From contig NZ_MUZU01000014.1 of the NCBI RefSeq assembly GCF_002000085.1, forward strand, positions 1-64,000: a DNA stretch of 64,000 bases, written 5' to 3'. Shown here piece by piece: positions 36,413 through 46,865 of this stretch (the first letter of the stretch is position 1; the number at the start of each line of letters is the position of its first letter). Origin of the DNA: Pseudocolwellia agarivorans. Its GTDB lineage: Bacteria > Pseudomonadota > Gammaproteobacteria > Enterobacterales > Alteromonadaceae. The translations under genes and the position numbers were made by a program. The notes under the pieces are model-generated. The model was not told where the DNA came from. It was given only the letters and a program-made list of their open reading frames with translations, and did not search any database.

Positions 36413-37768
36413 TTAAAACTGATACCTAACCTTTGCCCAAATGTTTGAATTTTTTTGATGTTGACCAAAAAAACTAAAATCTTCTTTCCCCCAAAACACA
36501 TTCGCTCCCACACTATATAACCAATGGTCGTCTTGTCTATAGCTTATTGAAGATTTCAAATAGCCGTCGTGATCCGTAGGTGAATAAAAGGTAAAAATAG
36601 AATACACCAAGGTTTGTTGTAGAGCGCGTATAGTTAATCTTGCCGTTAATAGCTGCCTATTTCTGTCTTTTAGTTGTTCGGGGTAAGCATACGAGCTAGC
36701 GAGCTGTGCATGGTTTTTAGTGTGTTCTACGTAATATTGAGTATTTAGCGTTACGTTTTTTATTAATTCAGTTTCGTAACCGATTAAAAAGCGTTGTTGG
36801 CTATAGGGGGCGAAGTACGTGTTTGAGTAATAGGCCTCAGTATTTTCTATGCTGTTGTAGTTAACTATTTCCGCGTTAAAAAGTCCTTTGTACAAAGGTG
36901 CTCTAATGCTGGCGCCTACTGAGTTCATTTTAGGAAAGTAGGGGAGTTGACTCGAGTTTATCCCTTCAGGCGTGGTCCATCTTCCTTTATAGCCGTATAG
37001 CGCATATTCAACACCTTGTTGTGTGGTAGATAAGCGAGTAAACCATTGTTCATCGTTGGGTTCTTGATAAGTAAAACTCTCGGGTGCAATTTGTTGCTGT
37101 AATTGTGGTGAATAAAACGAGAAACGTTCACCACGAATAAAATTGTCTTCGGTAAATTCAGGAGTCCACACAACATCTAAGGTATAGCCGTTTATAAACC
37201 AAGAGGTTTTAACACTGTTAGACGGAGCTTTTAGGTATTCGTCGTCTCGCCCTGAAAAAAATGACTGCCAATCTTTAGGAAATAAGTCGTTAATAAATAA
37301 GTAGTCGGCTGTTCCCCAAGTGAGGACTTGTTTACCTATTTTTATATCAAGAAAATCGAAAGGGCTTGCTTGAATATTAAGTTCGCGCACTAAGAACTTA
37401 TTGTTGTTAAGTACCTGATCAAACAATAATTCCCCTTTTGCGGTTATGTCGAAATGTAAGGTGGAATAATTAACATTTATTCTCGCTCTTATTTCTTCAA
37501 GAGGACTATTGGAACGGGAGTTTGAATAAAGGTTTTCGCTTTCACTTAATGTATTTATTTGTGTTTGGTTTTGAGTGAAACGCCCATAAGCCCCCTCAAT
37601 AAAGCCTGATACTTTCCATGGCGATACGACTTCATCGTCGCCCCAACCATCGTCAGCCCAATCATCTGTAGTGTTTTGTGCCGCGTGGAGAGGGTAGGAA
37701 AATAATATTAATAAACCCAGTATTTTTGTAGCGTAACATGAATGTTTTAACATGTTTATTGCAGCCAT
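36413..37768 (-). CDS. Putative outer-membrane beta-barrel protein of the MMPL operon
   Basis: 451 residues with a signal peptide (about 1-29, ending H-A-A-Q). After an acidic Asp/Trp-rich stretch (D-D-W-A-D-D-G-W-G-D-D-E), alternating hydrophobic and polar strands continue to the C-terminal W-A-K-V-R-Y-Q-F. The final Phe and strand pattern are typical of outer-membrane barrels. The ATG at 37768 overlaps the upstream gene by 13 bp; a second Met at 37753 is possible and neither has a good ribosome-binding site. As third gene of the operon it probably provides the outer-membrane port or acceptor for the cargo moved by the MMPL pump. Confidence 0.75.
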   Translation of the reverse strand: MAAINMLKHSCYATKILGLLILFSYPLHAAQNTTDDWADDGWGDDEVVSPWKVSGFIEGAYGRFTQNQTQINTLSESENLYSNSRSNSPLEEIRARINVNYSTLHFDITAKGELLFDQVLNNNKFLVRELNIQASPFDFLDIKIGKQVLTWGTADYLFINDLFPKDWQSFFSGRDDEYLKAPSNSVKTSWFINGYTLDVVWTPEFTEDNFIRGERFSFYSPQLQQQIAPESFTYQEPNDEQWFTRLSTTQQGVEYALYGYKGRWTTPEGINSSQLPYFPKMNSVGASIRAPLYKGLFNAEIVNYNSIENTEAYYSNTYFAPYSQQRFLIGYETELIKNVTLNTQYYVEHTKNHAQLASSYAYPEQLKDRNRQLLTARLTIRALQQTLVYSIFTFYSPTDHDGYLKSSISYRQDDHWLYSVGANVFWGKEDFSFFGQHQKNSNIWAKVRYQF

Positions 37769-38583
37769 GCTTTAGGAGGGTTACGTAAACTACGCTCTGA
37801 AAATATGCTATCAGGAAAGCCTAAATTGTACTCTACTTTTCTAAATTGCATTTCGGTGTAACTACCATCCGATAGTTGTGTGATTTTAGAATGTAACACG
37901 GTAGTAAAACCGTCAATAAGTTTTGTTTTTAGTACTTCCATTCGACGTGTGTTTTCGTTGTTACTATTGTAATAATTTACTTCAACGGGAAGAAAGGTCG
38001 TCTTATCGATTTTTATCTCATAATGGGCAAATTCAACACTGTTTGGATCGTTAGGTATTGCCTTAATAACATAATACTTATCGGTTGTTTTCACTAACGT
38101 AAAGGTGTCTTCTTTTGGGTTTCTGCCTGAAACATCTTCGTAAAGAAAATGTGAACCTACAAACGACGTACGTTTGTCGCCTGCTGATATACGTTTAACT
38201 AAGTCTAATGCAGGTAGATATAACCAACGATCGTCATCATCATTAATTTTTTTATTCACGCTAAAAACGGTACCTTCTACATCGGTAGGGCGAGAAAAAA
38301 TCACTAACATGTTTTGATCGCCTAACTCTTTTTGGTCTTTACGTAGAATTGTAAATTGTCGCATTTGTTTATTGCCTTGGGCGTCTACAATAATCATACG
38401 TGCTTGAGCTTTGCCATCGTCAGCGTTGTAATACGACACACTATTGGCCTTAGCAATAATGTTATTTACATCCATTTCAGAATCAGCGGCATTAGTACTC
38501 ACGCTATACAAGCTGAAAGAGAGTAAAAGTAATAACGGGGTAAATAAAACCTTAGATGAAAATAATGAATAAGATGGTTTCAT
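37756..38583 (-). CDS. Outer membrane lipoprotein-sorting (LolA-like) protein
   Basis: 275 residues from the ATG at 38583, which has AAAGGAT upstream and lies one base from the pump's stop codon. The frame upstream of that ATG overlaps the pump gene and is not used. A signal peptide (about 1-32, N-A-A-D) is followed by repeated beta-strands such as G-T-V-F-S-V-N-K-K and D-R-W-L-Y-L-P-A-L-D-L-V-K-R-I-S. These match the LolA/LolB-fold family annotated as outer-membrane lipoprotein-sorting proteins. Such proteins pair with RND/MMPL pumps and likely carry hydrophobic cargo across the periplasm. Confidence 0.82.
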   Translation of the reverse strand: MKPSYSLFSSKVLFTPLLLLLSFSLYSVSTNAADSEMDVNNIIAKANSVSYYNADDGKAQARMIIVDAQGNKQMRQFTILRKDQKELGDQNMLVIFSRPTDVEGTVFSVNKKINDDDDRWLYLPALDLVKRISAGDKRTSFVGSHFLYEDVSGRNPKEDTFTLVKTTDKYYVIKAIPNDPNSVEFAHYEIKIDKTTFLPVEVNYYNSNNENTRRMEVLKTKLIDGFTTVLHSKITQLSDGSYTEMQFRKVEYNLGFPDSIFSERSLRNPPKAWLQ

Positions 38584-38584
38584 G

Positions 38585-41167
38585 TTAATTATCCTTTTTG
38601 CTGTTAATGGCAATGCTTTCAGAAGAAAACAGCGTCATTAATGTGGGTAATAAGACTAAAGTGACTAAAGCTGATAATGCCATAATACTTGCTAAAAACA
38701 CGCCAACGGTAATGTAGGGCATTAAAGGCGAAAGTAATAATGGAGTAAACCCTATGGCTATAACAATTGCATTACGTGAAATGGCTCTAGCGGGTTCGTT
38801 AAACATCAAGGTTAATGCAGCTGATAAACTTTGCGTTTCTTTTTCTAGCTCTCTAACTCTTTGTAAAAAGTGAATAGCAAAGTCGATAGAAAGCCCTAAG
38901 GTAAGTGCTGATAATACGGCGATAGGCATATCGTACGCTTTACCTGTCCAGCCAATGAGCCCGTAAATCATGGTGATAGTAAAGGTAAGAGGTAACATGG
39001 CTAAAATACCATATTTAAGGGATCTAAATAATAATACCATCATTAAAAATACAATCACGAATGATGAAATTAAGCTGTCGATCATGCCGTTTACCATGGC
39101 GTCTTGCCACACTATATTGAGATAAGACTTTCCTGCCCATTGATAATTGATGCCTGCTGGGAGTGGATTTTTATCAATATATTGCTTAACCCAATTAACC
39201 ACTTTGGTGGTGTGTTGGTTGTCTCCGCTGGTCATTTGTAGCCATAATAAAGATTGTTGGTAGTCTTTAGTTACGAAGTGCCATAAGTCTTGTGGGCGAT
39301 GAGATGATTGATATTGTAATAACGTTTGAGCAACACCATTAGCACTTTGCGGAATAACAAAGTCGCTCGCTTCGCCCGAGTTTAGTTCTCGGTTTACTGT
39401 TTTTACAATATCAGTTAAGCCATTCACTTTACCTACAAGTTCAGTTTGTAGTAATTCGTTTTGTAACGTACTCATCCATGCAAGTAGGTTCGGATCTAAA
39501 AACACTTTACTTTGATTGAACTCTGCATCGGTTAGCGTAATTAATTGCTCTACTCTATTTTGATCTGCTTCATCAATAGAAAAACTTAAGTCGTCTATTA
39601 ACATGAGTAATTCTTGGCTGAAAAACGCTTGTTGTTGAGGTGATTTGTGCCATTGTTTTACAAATTGTTGAAGTGCTTTTGCTTCGTCAGACTCATTTGA
39701 GATAGTAGAGAGTATTTGTGTAAATTTTTCGTATGACTTTTCTGACGTCTTTTTGGTATTAGTAAATACTAACCATGCGTCGTAGGTACCTGCAAAATGT
39801 TCATTTAATACTTTATCCGCAATACGTATTTCATGATCTGATTTAAACCAATTTACAGGATTGTCGTTAATTTCAATGCGTGTAATACCTTGAATACTTA
39901 CAACAAATAACGCGACAAAAGTGACTAAAATAAATTTACTTTTTGATACTGAAAAAGCACCTAATTTAGTCAGAAATGAAGAAAGTGTTCCTTTTGCTTC
40001 TAAGCGAATAATGGCCACTTGTAATTTTTCTAATGTTTCGGGTTTTAATCGAGAAATATAAGCAGGAATAAAGGTAATGGTTAAAACAAAAGCCAGCAAT
40101 ATACCTGTACCAATAAAAGCACCAAATATTTTTACCGGTGGAATAGGCGTTAAAATAAGTGAGTAAAAACCTACGGCTGAGGTAACTGAAGTAAATAACA
40201 TAGGCGTATATAAGTGGCTCATTACTTGGGTTACTACGTCATTTGCGTTATCCCCTTTTTTAAAGCGATCGGCAAATTCTGAGAGAATATGAACCGAGTC
40301 AACAACGGCAATAGGCATAAGAAAGATGGCAATCATAGAAGACATGATATGCACGGTAAAACCAAAACCAATAAGCGAGCCCATTATAATAATTACCGTT
40401 GCCATAGCGACAATCATAGGAGCAATAATCAAAGGAATGTTTCTGAAAAAGTACCAGAGTAAAGCAAATATGGCTAAACCCGCTAACGGTGCCGCTACGC
40501 CCATTTGCACAAACATTTCATAACCAAATTGATCTTCAGCAATAGGTAAACCTGTTATGTGAAAGTTTAAGTCGGTTGTGTAAGTGGCAGTAAAGGCTCT
40601 TATTTTTTCAGCGATAGGGTAGCTTAAATCTTTTGCTTTTATAGGAACATAAATTGCGATGGCTTTATTGTCGCCTGATACCAGCGTATTTTTCAGCATA
40701 GGTAAACGCTGTACAGCATCTTGTATATTTTTACTGGCTTGTAATGTAGCTGGCGCTTGTTTCATTAAATATTCAAAACGAATAATGCTTGCTGAGCTAT
40801 CGGTTATATTGGAGCTTTCTTGCGTAATATTGTCTACGACACTTAACGATAATAAATCTTCTTTTATGACTCCGTCGATACTCAATATTTCATGAGTTAA
40901 CTTGTCTACCACCTGTAACGATTCAGGGGTAAAAATATTACTATTACTGACAATGCCCACCACAATCATATCTTTAATAAGAAAGTTACTTTTTGTTTGA
41001 TTGTGGAAAACGCGTGCAGGAGCTTCTTTGCTCAACATGTTTTCAGGATCTGTATCAATTTGTAAGCTTGGCATCATAAGTAAACTTAAAATGACCATAG
41101 CTATTACAACCGAGTACACCCATTTAGGTTTAGTGATGGCTAATTGTAAAACGCGTGAATAGAACAA
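38585..41167 (-). CDS. RND/MMPL-family hydrophobe exporter
   Basis: 860 residues with about 12 membrane helices in two repeats, each with a large periplasmic loop after the first helix. The start resembles other MMPL-type exporters (R-V-L-Q-L-A-I-T-K-P-K-W-V-Y-S-V). Family motifs include the sterol-sensing-domain-like helices M-S-S-M-I-A-I-F-L-M-P-I-A-V-V-D-S-V-H and L-S-A-L-T-L-G-L-S-I-D-F-A-I-H-F, where Asp residues sit at the proton-relay positions. It probably extracts lipids or other hydrophobic molecules from the inner membrane. First gene of a tight three-gene operon; divergent from an ArsR regulator with two operator copies between. Confidence 0.87.
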   Translation of the reverse strand: MFYSRVLQLAITKPKWVYSVVIAMVILSLLMMPSLQIDTDPENMLSKEAPARVFHNQTKSNFLIKDMIVVGIVSNSNIFTPESLQVVDKLTHEILSIDGVIKEDLLSLSVVDNITQESSNITDSSASIIRFEYLMKQAPATLQASKNIQDAVQRLPMLKNTLVSGDNKAIAIYVPIKAKDLSYPIAEKIRAFTATYTTDLNFHITGLPIAEDQFGYEMFVQMGVAAPLAGLAIFALLWYFFRNIPLIIAPMIVAMATVIIIMGSLIGFGFTVHIMSSMIAIFLMPIAVVDSVHILSEFADRFKKGDNANDVVTQVMSHLYTPMLFTSVTSAVGFYSLILTPIPPVKIFGAFIGTGILLAFVLTITFIPAYISRLKPETLEKLQVAIIRLEAKGTLSSFLTKLGAFSVSKSKFILVTFVALFVVSIQGITRIEINDNPVNWFKSDHEIRIADKVLNEHFAGTYDAWLVFTNTKKTSEKSYEKFTQILSTISNESDEAKALQQFVKQWHKSPQQQAFFSQELLMLIDDLSFSIDEADQNRVEQLITLTDAEFNQSKVFLDPNLLAWMSTLQNELLQTELVGKVNGLTDIVKTVNRELNSGEASDFVIPQSANGVAQTLLQYQSSHRPQDLWHFVTKDYQQSLLWLQMTSGDNQHTTKVVNWVKQYIDKNPLPAGINYQWAGKSYLNIVWQDAMVNGMIDSLISSFVIVFLMMVLLFRSLKYGILAMLPLTFTITMIYGLIGWTGKAYDMPIAVLSALTLGLSIDFAIHFLQRVRELEKETQSLSAALTLMFNEPARAISRNAIVIAIGFTPLLLSPLMPYITVGVFLASIMALSALVTLVLLPTLMTLFSSESIAINSKKDN

Positions 41168-41181
41168 AATGGACCTTTATG

Positions 41182-41229
41182 TATATTAGTAAATGCTAAT
41201 GTACTTTTATATTAGCACTTTCTAATGTA
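41182..41229. promoter_or_regulatory. Twin operators TATATTAG-N6-CTAATGTA
   Basis: Two copies of the same 22-bp element, at 41182-41203 and 41208-41229, centred 26 bp apart between the divergent MMPL operon and the ArsR gene. Each contains the inverted repeat ATTAG-N6-CTAAT; only the six spacer bases differ (TAAATG, CACTTT). Spacing, symmetry and position fit binding sites of the dimeric ArsR protein encoded next to them. Confidence 0.75.
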
Positions 41230-41271
41230 ATATCAAAAATTATTCACTAAAAATATTTTAAGAGTTAACTT

Positions 41272-41577
41272 TTGCCGATCCCCACTATTGATATTGCCGA
41301 AATGCGAACAAAAGCAACGCAGGCTGCAGAATTGCTAAAAGCGATGAGTAATGAAAACCGGTTACTTATTCTTTGTCATTTAGGTGAAAAAGAGATGTCG
41401 GTAACGGAACTTAATGGTTTTATCGATTTAAGCCAGTCGAGTTTATCCCAGCATTTAGCTCGATTACGTAACGATGGTTTGGTAAAAACGCGAAGAGAAT
41501 CGCAAACTATTTTCTATAGTATTGCAAACCCGGCGGTTGTTAAGTTGATTGGTTTTTTACAAGCTGAGTTTTGTTAA
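41272..41577 (+). CDS. ArsR-family repressor with BigR/SqrR-like cysteine pair
   Basis: 101 residues from a TTG start at 41272 (AAGAG about 8 nt upstream); an in-frame ATG at 41302 lacks a ribosome-binding site. The winged helix is clear: L-L-K-A-M-S-N-E-N-R-L-L-I-L-C-H-L, then S-Q-S-S-L-S-Q-H-L-A-R-L-R (recognition helix) and R-R-E-S-Q-T-I-F-Y. Cys35 in alpha-2 and the C-terminal Cys101 are 66 residues apart, the spacing of the redox pair in BigR (42/108) and SqrR (41/107), which sense persulfides. Arsenic or zinc-type Cys clusters are absent. It likely represses the divergent MMPL operon and itself through the twin operators. Confidence 0.85.
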   Translation: MPIPTIDIAEMRTKATQAAELLKAMSNENRLLILCHLGEKEMSVTELNGFIDLSQSSLSQHLARLRNDGLVKTRRESQTIFYSIANPAVVKLIGFLQAEFC

Positions 41578-41582
41578 CAGAT

Positions 41583-42590
41583 TTATTGTTGAGTAAATAG
41601 TTTTTTCCTCACCGTTGCTCGGTATGATCTGGGTGTAATTTTTAAGGTTTGTTTAAACAAGCGTGTTAAATTTGCCTGATCATGAAAACCAATTTGAAAC
41701 GCTACTTCTTGAATAGATAGGTTACTTGACGCTAATAACTCTTGTGCTGTTTCTAGTCTTACCTTTTTCCAGTACTCTAAAGGGGTATTACCTGTAGCTG
41801 CCTTAAACCTGCGTGTGAATGTTCTTTGGCTAATACTAAACTTATTTGCCAGTTTGTTAATAGAAAGGGTTGATGACAAATTAGTGCGCATCCAAAATTG
41901 AATTTGCGTGATTAACTCATCTGGGTGTCGGTCTACTCCCCCCTCTAAATATCGCTGCTCTTCGTACGGTTTTCTTATTTCATGCGAGAAGTTTCGCTCT
42001 ACATGTTGTGCGGCTTCTTCGCCATAGGTTTGATGAATTATATGTACAACAATATCTGCTAGGGCATTCAAACTCGCTGCACAATACATACGATCCGACT
42101 GCGTAATAAAAAAGTCGGGTTTTAAAGTAACCATAGGATAATCACGTTTAAATTGTTCTACATAATGCCAATGGGTTGTTGCAGGGTGATTATTTAACAC
42201 GCCTGACTCTGCCATGAAACAAACACCTGTTCCTCCTCCAACTAATGTAGCTCCTTTTTGCCACATATTCTTTAACCATGAAATCATCTTAGGATATTTT
42301 TTTAACAAAGGTCTTGGGTTTCGCCATAAGCTGGGAATAAAAATAAAATCAGGCTTACTAGCTAATTCAATATTAAAATCAGGCTGGAGTTTTATTAATG
42401 CTCGAGTAATAACGGGTGATAGATCTTCTCCCACCATTTCAATAGATAAGCGTTTTGCTAACTTATTTTTACGTAAAGCAAAAGCTTCACCTGCTCGTAA
42501 CATTTCTACAGGTAAACTAACACTTGTAGATAACATATGGTCATAAAGCATTAGAGCAACTTTAACTCTATTTAATTTTTTAGCGTTCAT
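41583..42590 (-). CDS. GlxA-type AraC-family regulator (DJ-1/PfpI plus HTH)
   Basis: 335 residues. The N-terminal 170 residues have the DJ-1/PfpI fold (V-A-L-M-L-Y-D-H-M, then K-G-A-T-L-V-G-G-G-T-G-V-C-F-M-A), including a Cys at the nucleophile-elbow position. Residues about 225-330 form two AraC HTH motifs (I-N-K-L-A-N-K-F-S-I-S-Q-R-T-F-T-R-R-F, then I-Q-E-V-A-F-Q-I-G-F-H-D-Q-A-N-L-T-R-L-F). Such regulators act on amine, carnitine or stress genes. It is divergent from fabY, 136 bp away, and may regulate it; the ligand is unknown. It ends 5 bp from the convergent ArsR gene. Confidence 0.88.
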   Translation of the reverse strand: MNAKKLNRVKVALMLYDHMLSTSVSLPVEMLRAGEAFALRKNKLAKRLSIEMVGEDLSPVITRALIKLQPDFNIELASKPDFIFIPSLWRNPRPLLKKYPKMISWLKNMWQKGATLVGGGTGVCFMAESGVLNNHPATTHWHYVEQFKRDYPMVTLKPDFFITQSDRMYCAASLNALADIVVHIIHQTYGEEAAQHVERNFSHEIRKPYEEQRYLEGGVDRHPDELITQIQFWMRTNLSSTLSINKLANKFSISQRTFTRRFKAATGNTPLEYWKKVRLETAQELLASSNLSIQEVAFQIGFHDQANLTRLFKQTLKITPRSYRATVRKKLFTQQ

Positions 42591-42726
42591 AAGGTGAAAT
42601 ATCAGCAGATATAATAATGTTTGGCTATTATTGTATTATTTTTGGCTTTATATGTATGTTTTTTGTTTAGGTTTAATCATAGAATAATGTTAATTAATTA
42701 TTTAGATCACTATTTTAAGGTTTGTT

Positions 42727-44628
42727 ATGACTGCTTTACCTCTTATTGTTGGCATGGGTGGCATTAATGCTTCGGGTCGCTCATCTTTTCATCAAGGATT
42801 TCGCCGTATTGTTATTGATAAATTAAATACAGAAGCAAGACAAGAAACTTTCGTTGGCTTAGCCACATTAATGAATTTAGTAAAAACGGACAATGGTAGT
42901 TTAGTTGATTCAGAAGGTAACATTGTTGCTAAGCAAGATATTGAAAAAATATTTGGACAACAAATACTTGATGGAACTTTGATCCGAAAAATTGAAAAAA
43001 ATCATTTTGATCCTGATGCAACGCATTGGCATCAAAAAATTACCATGCAACAAGCCGATAACGCTATTTGTTTTGAAATGCGTAAAAGAGACTTACCTGT
43101 ACCTTTACCTAGCGCATGGAAAATCACTGAATTAGAAGATAAAAAAGTACGTGTTGAAATTGAAGGCGAGCTTGAAGTAAAACACGATACTGTCCGCAAT
43201 AACCCAATTAAAGCGGCTGGTCAGTTACCGACAGGTTTTGAGCCGGCTAACTTATACAATAGCCGTTATCAGCCTCGTGGTTTACAAACTACTATTTTTG
43301 GTGCTGCAGATGCTATTCATTCAACGGGTTTTTCGTGGGATGAAATTATTGCCAAAATAAGCCCTGATTTAGTGGGGACTTATTCAAGTTCAGGTTTTGG
43401 TCAAATGCAGGCTGAAGGTTTAGGCGGAATGATGAAAAACCGTTTAAATGGTGAACGTGTAACAACTAAAAACTTAGCCCTTGGTTTAAATAGTATGTCG
43501 TCTGACTTTATCAACGCTTATGTAACGGGTTCTGTTGGTACTACATCAACAGCAACAGGCGCTTGTGCTAGTTTTTTATATAACTTACGAAATGCTATTC
43601 AAGACATGAAAGCAGGCCGTATTCGTGTTGCTATTGTAGGTAGTAGTGAAAGCCCAATCACTCCTGAAATTATTGAAGGCTTTGGTAACATGAGTGCCTT
43701 AGCTAATGAAGAAGGTTTGAAAAAGCTTGATGGCATTACTGAAGGTGAAGCCGATCACCGTCGCACTAGTCGTCCGTTTGGCCAAAACTGTGGGTTCACT
43801 ATAGGTGAAGCGGCACACTTTTTTGTATTGATGGATGACGCTTTAGCGATTGAATTAGGTGCTAAACCTTTAGGTTCTGTTGCTGATGTATTTATCAATG
43901 CTGATGGCGTTAAAAAATCGATTACAGCTCCAGGTCCAGGTAATTATATTACTATGGCTAAATCAGTGGCATTAGCGAATAGTGTTTTAGGTGAAGAGTC
44001 AGTACAAAAGCGTAGCTTTATTTTAGCTCACGGTTCAAGTACACCACAGAACAGAGTGACCGAATCGTTAATTTATGATCGTATTGCTAAAACCTTCGAT
44101 ATTAATGATTGGCCAATAGCTGCACCAAAAGCTTATGTAGGGCACACCATAGCACCTGCAAGTGGTGACCAATTTACTATGGCGTTAGGAATATTTGCTC
44201 ATAATATTATGCCGGGTATTAACACCATCGATGCTGTAGCTGATGATGTATACGACGAGCATTTAAAAATTACTACAGAGCATTGGGATTGTGGTGCAAT
44301 GGATGTCGCATTTATTAACTCTAAAGGCTTCGGTGGTAATAATGCGACGGCAACATTATTTTCGCCGTCCGTTACTTTATCAATGTTAGAAAAACGCTAT
44401 GGTACAGAGGTATTTAATGCTTATATTGATAAAACAGAACAAGTGACTCAAGCTCAAAAAGTTTATCAAGAAAAAGCCGATAATGGTGAATTTGATTTAA
44501 TCTATCGTTTTGGTAATGGCATGATTCAAGAAAGCGATATTGTGATGACGAAAGAAAGTATGAACATACCGAGTTTTGAATTAGCGATAGAGCTACCTAA
44601 TCAAAACCCATTTGAGGATATGTTTTAG
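42727..44628 (+). CDS. fabY: Beta-ketoacyl-ACP synthase FabY
   Basis: 633 residues, like the FabY group first described in Pseudomonas, which condenses acetyl-CoA with malonyl-ACP to start fatty-acid synthesis in place of FabH. The N-terminus G-M-G-G-I-N-A-S-G-R-S-S-F-H-Q-G-F-R matches that group. The thiolase-fold triad is Cys280 (T-G-A-C-A-S), His435 (L-A-H-G-S-S) and His473 (V-G-H-T). About 200 extra N-terminal residues separate it from FabB/FabF (410 residues). Single gene with a strong terminator, divergent from a GlxA-type regulator. Confidence 0.88.
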   Translation: MTALPLIVGMGGINASGRSSFHQGFRRIVIDKLNTEARQETFVGLATLMNLVKTDNGSLVDSEGNIVAKQDIEKIFGQQILDGTLIRKIEKNHFDPDATHWHQKITMQQADNAICFEMRKRDLPVPLPSAWKITELEDKKVRVEIEGELEVKHDTVRNNPIKAAGQLPTGFEPANLYNSRYQPRGLQTTIFGAADAIHSTGFSWDEIIAKISPDLVGTYSSSGFGQMQAEGLGGMMKNRLNGERVTTKNLALGLNSMSSDFINAYVTGSVGTTSTATGACASFLYNLRNAIQDMKAGRIRVAIVGSSESPITPEIIEGFGNMSALANEEGLKKLDGITEGEADHRRTSRPFGQNCGFTIGEAAHFFVLMDDALAIELGAKPLGSVADVFINADGVKKSITAPGPGNYITMAKSVALANSVLGEESVQKRSFILAHGSSTPQNRVTESLIYDRIAKTFDINDWPIAAPKAYVGHTIAPASGDQFTMALGIFAHNIMPGINTIDAVADDVYDEHLKITTEHWDCGAMDVAFINSKGFGGNNATATLFSPSVTLSMLEKRYGTEVFNAYIDKTEQVTQAQKVYQEKADNGEFDLIYRFGNGMIQESDIVMTKESMNIPSFELAIELPNQNPFEDMF

Positions 44629-44652
44629 TTTTATAAACTTGGTTTAATATTT

Positions 44653-44686
44653 AAGCTTGAATGTTACGCATTCAAGCTTTTTTTTA
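44653..44686 (+). terminator. Rho-independent terminator of fabY
   Basis: AAGCTTGAATG (44653-44663) pairs with CATTCAAGCTT (44669-44679) around a 5-nt loop, followed by seven T. It starts 25 bp after the stop codon. Confidence 0.92.
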
Positions 44687-44820
44687 CTTAAATATAAGTA
44701 ATTGTTGATTTTTCATACCCTAATGTTATATTTTTGTTAACGCGCATGTGCCAGATAAATAAAATAACTCATTCAATAGCTGCTAATGTGCGTTTAACAT
44801 TCATATAACTGGAGAATATT

Positions 44821-45225
44821 ATGAAAGGAATAATTAAAGGTTTAATTACTGTAGCTTTTGGTTTTAGCTTAACGCTAACTTCAGCAAATGCGGCAGATTG
44901 TAAAGGGATGTCTGCGTCTGCTTGTTCAAGTAGCTCATCGTGTAGTTGGGTAAAAGGCTATAAACGTAAAGATGGTGCTTCGGTTGCGGCACATTGTCGA
45001 ACAGCTAAAGGTAAAAGTACACTTGAGAAAAAAGCTAAATCTAAAAAGGATGCGGCAACATCTAAAAGTAAAAGTACTAAAGCTGATATGACTAATAAAG
45101 CAAAATCAAAAAAAGATAAAGCTAAGTCTTCAATGAGCGATAAAAAAACACAGATGAAAGATAAAGCTAAATCGAAAAAAGATGCGGCTAAAGCTAAGAA
45201 AGCAAAAATGGAATCTAAGCTTTAA
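44821..45225 (+). CDS. Small secreted Lys-rich repeat protein
   Basis: 134 residues. A signal peptide (about 1-25, S-A-N-A-A) is followed by a Cys-rich head (C-K-G-M-S-A-S-A-C-S-S-S-S-S-C-S-W, about residues 27-43) with a further Cys near 59. The rest is a very basic tail made of repeats of K-A-K-S-K-K-D-A/K (three or more copies between 77 and 124). The GGAG site upstream of the ATG is good. The tail resembles histone-H1-like or DNA/polyanion-binding tails, but the signal peptide places it outside the cytosol, where it might bind acidic polysaccharide, LPS or extracellular DNA. No family recognised. Confidence 0.72.
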   Translation: MKGIIKGLITVAFGFSLTLTSANAADCKGMSASACSSSSSCSWVKGYKRKDGASVAAHCRTAKGKSTLEKKAKSKKDAATSKSKSTKADMTNKAKSKKDKAKSSMSDKKTQMKDKAKSKKDAAKAKKAKMESKL

Positions 45226-45260
45226 TTGTTTCTCTATACATAAAATTGATTTCACTTAGC

Positions 45261-45288
45261 AAGCTCAATATTTATATTGAGCTTTTTT
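45261..45288 (+). terminator. Terminator of the Lys-rich protein gene
   Basis: AAGCTCAATA (45261-45270) pairs with TATTGAGCTT (45275-45284) around a 4-nt loop, followed by TTTT. It lies 35 bp after the stop codon. Confidence 0.85.
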
Positions 45289-45367
45289 ATTATTACAGAG
45301 CTACATTTTTGATGGTTTCAATTCGTAGTAATGACTAATGGAGTTCGTATTTTTTGACTAATAACTA

Positions 45368-45402
45368 AAAAAGCCTAAGCAACAGAGTTACTTAGGCTTT
45401 TT
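45368..45402 (-). terminator. Terminator of gltBD
   Basis: AAAAAGCCTAAG (45368-45379) pairs with CTTAGGCTTTTT (45391-45402). On the minus strand the stem ends in a T-run. It lies 20 bp after gltD and can also work for the plus strand. Confidence 0.85.
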
Positions 45403-45421
45403 AAATATTGTGAGGTTTTAT

Positions 45422-46849
<1,428 letters not shown>

Positions 46850-46865
46850 TCAATTCGCGTTCAGA

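Noticed and set aside
44821-45225. Histone-H1-like DNA-binding protein
   Set aside because: The Lys-rich repeats fit, but a clear signal peptide and Cys-rich head argue against a nucleoid role.
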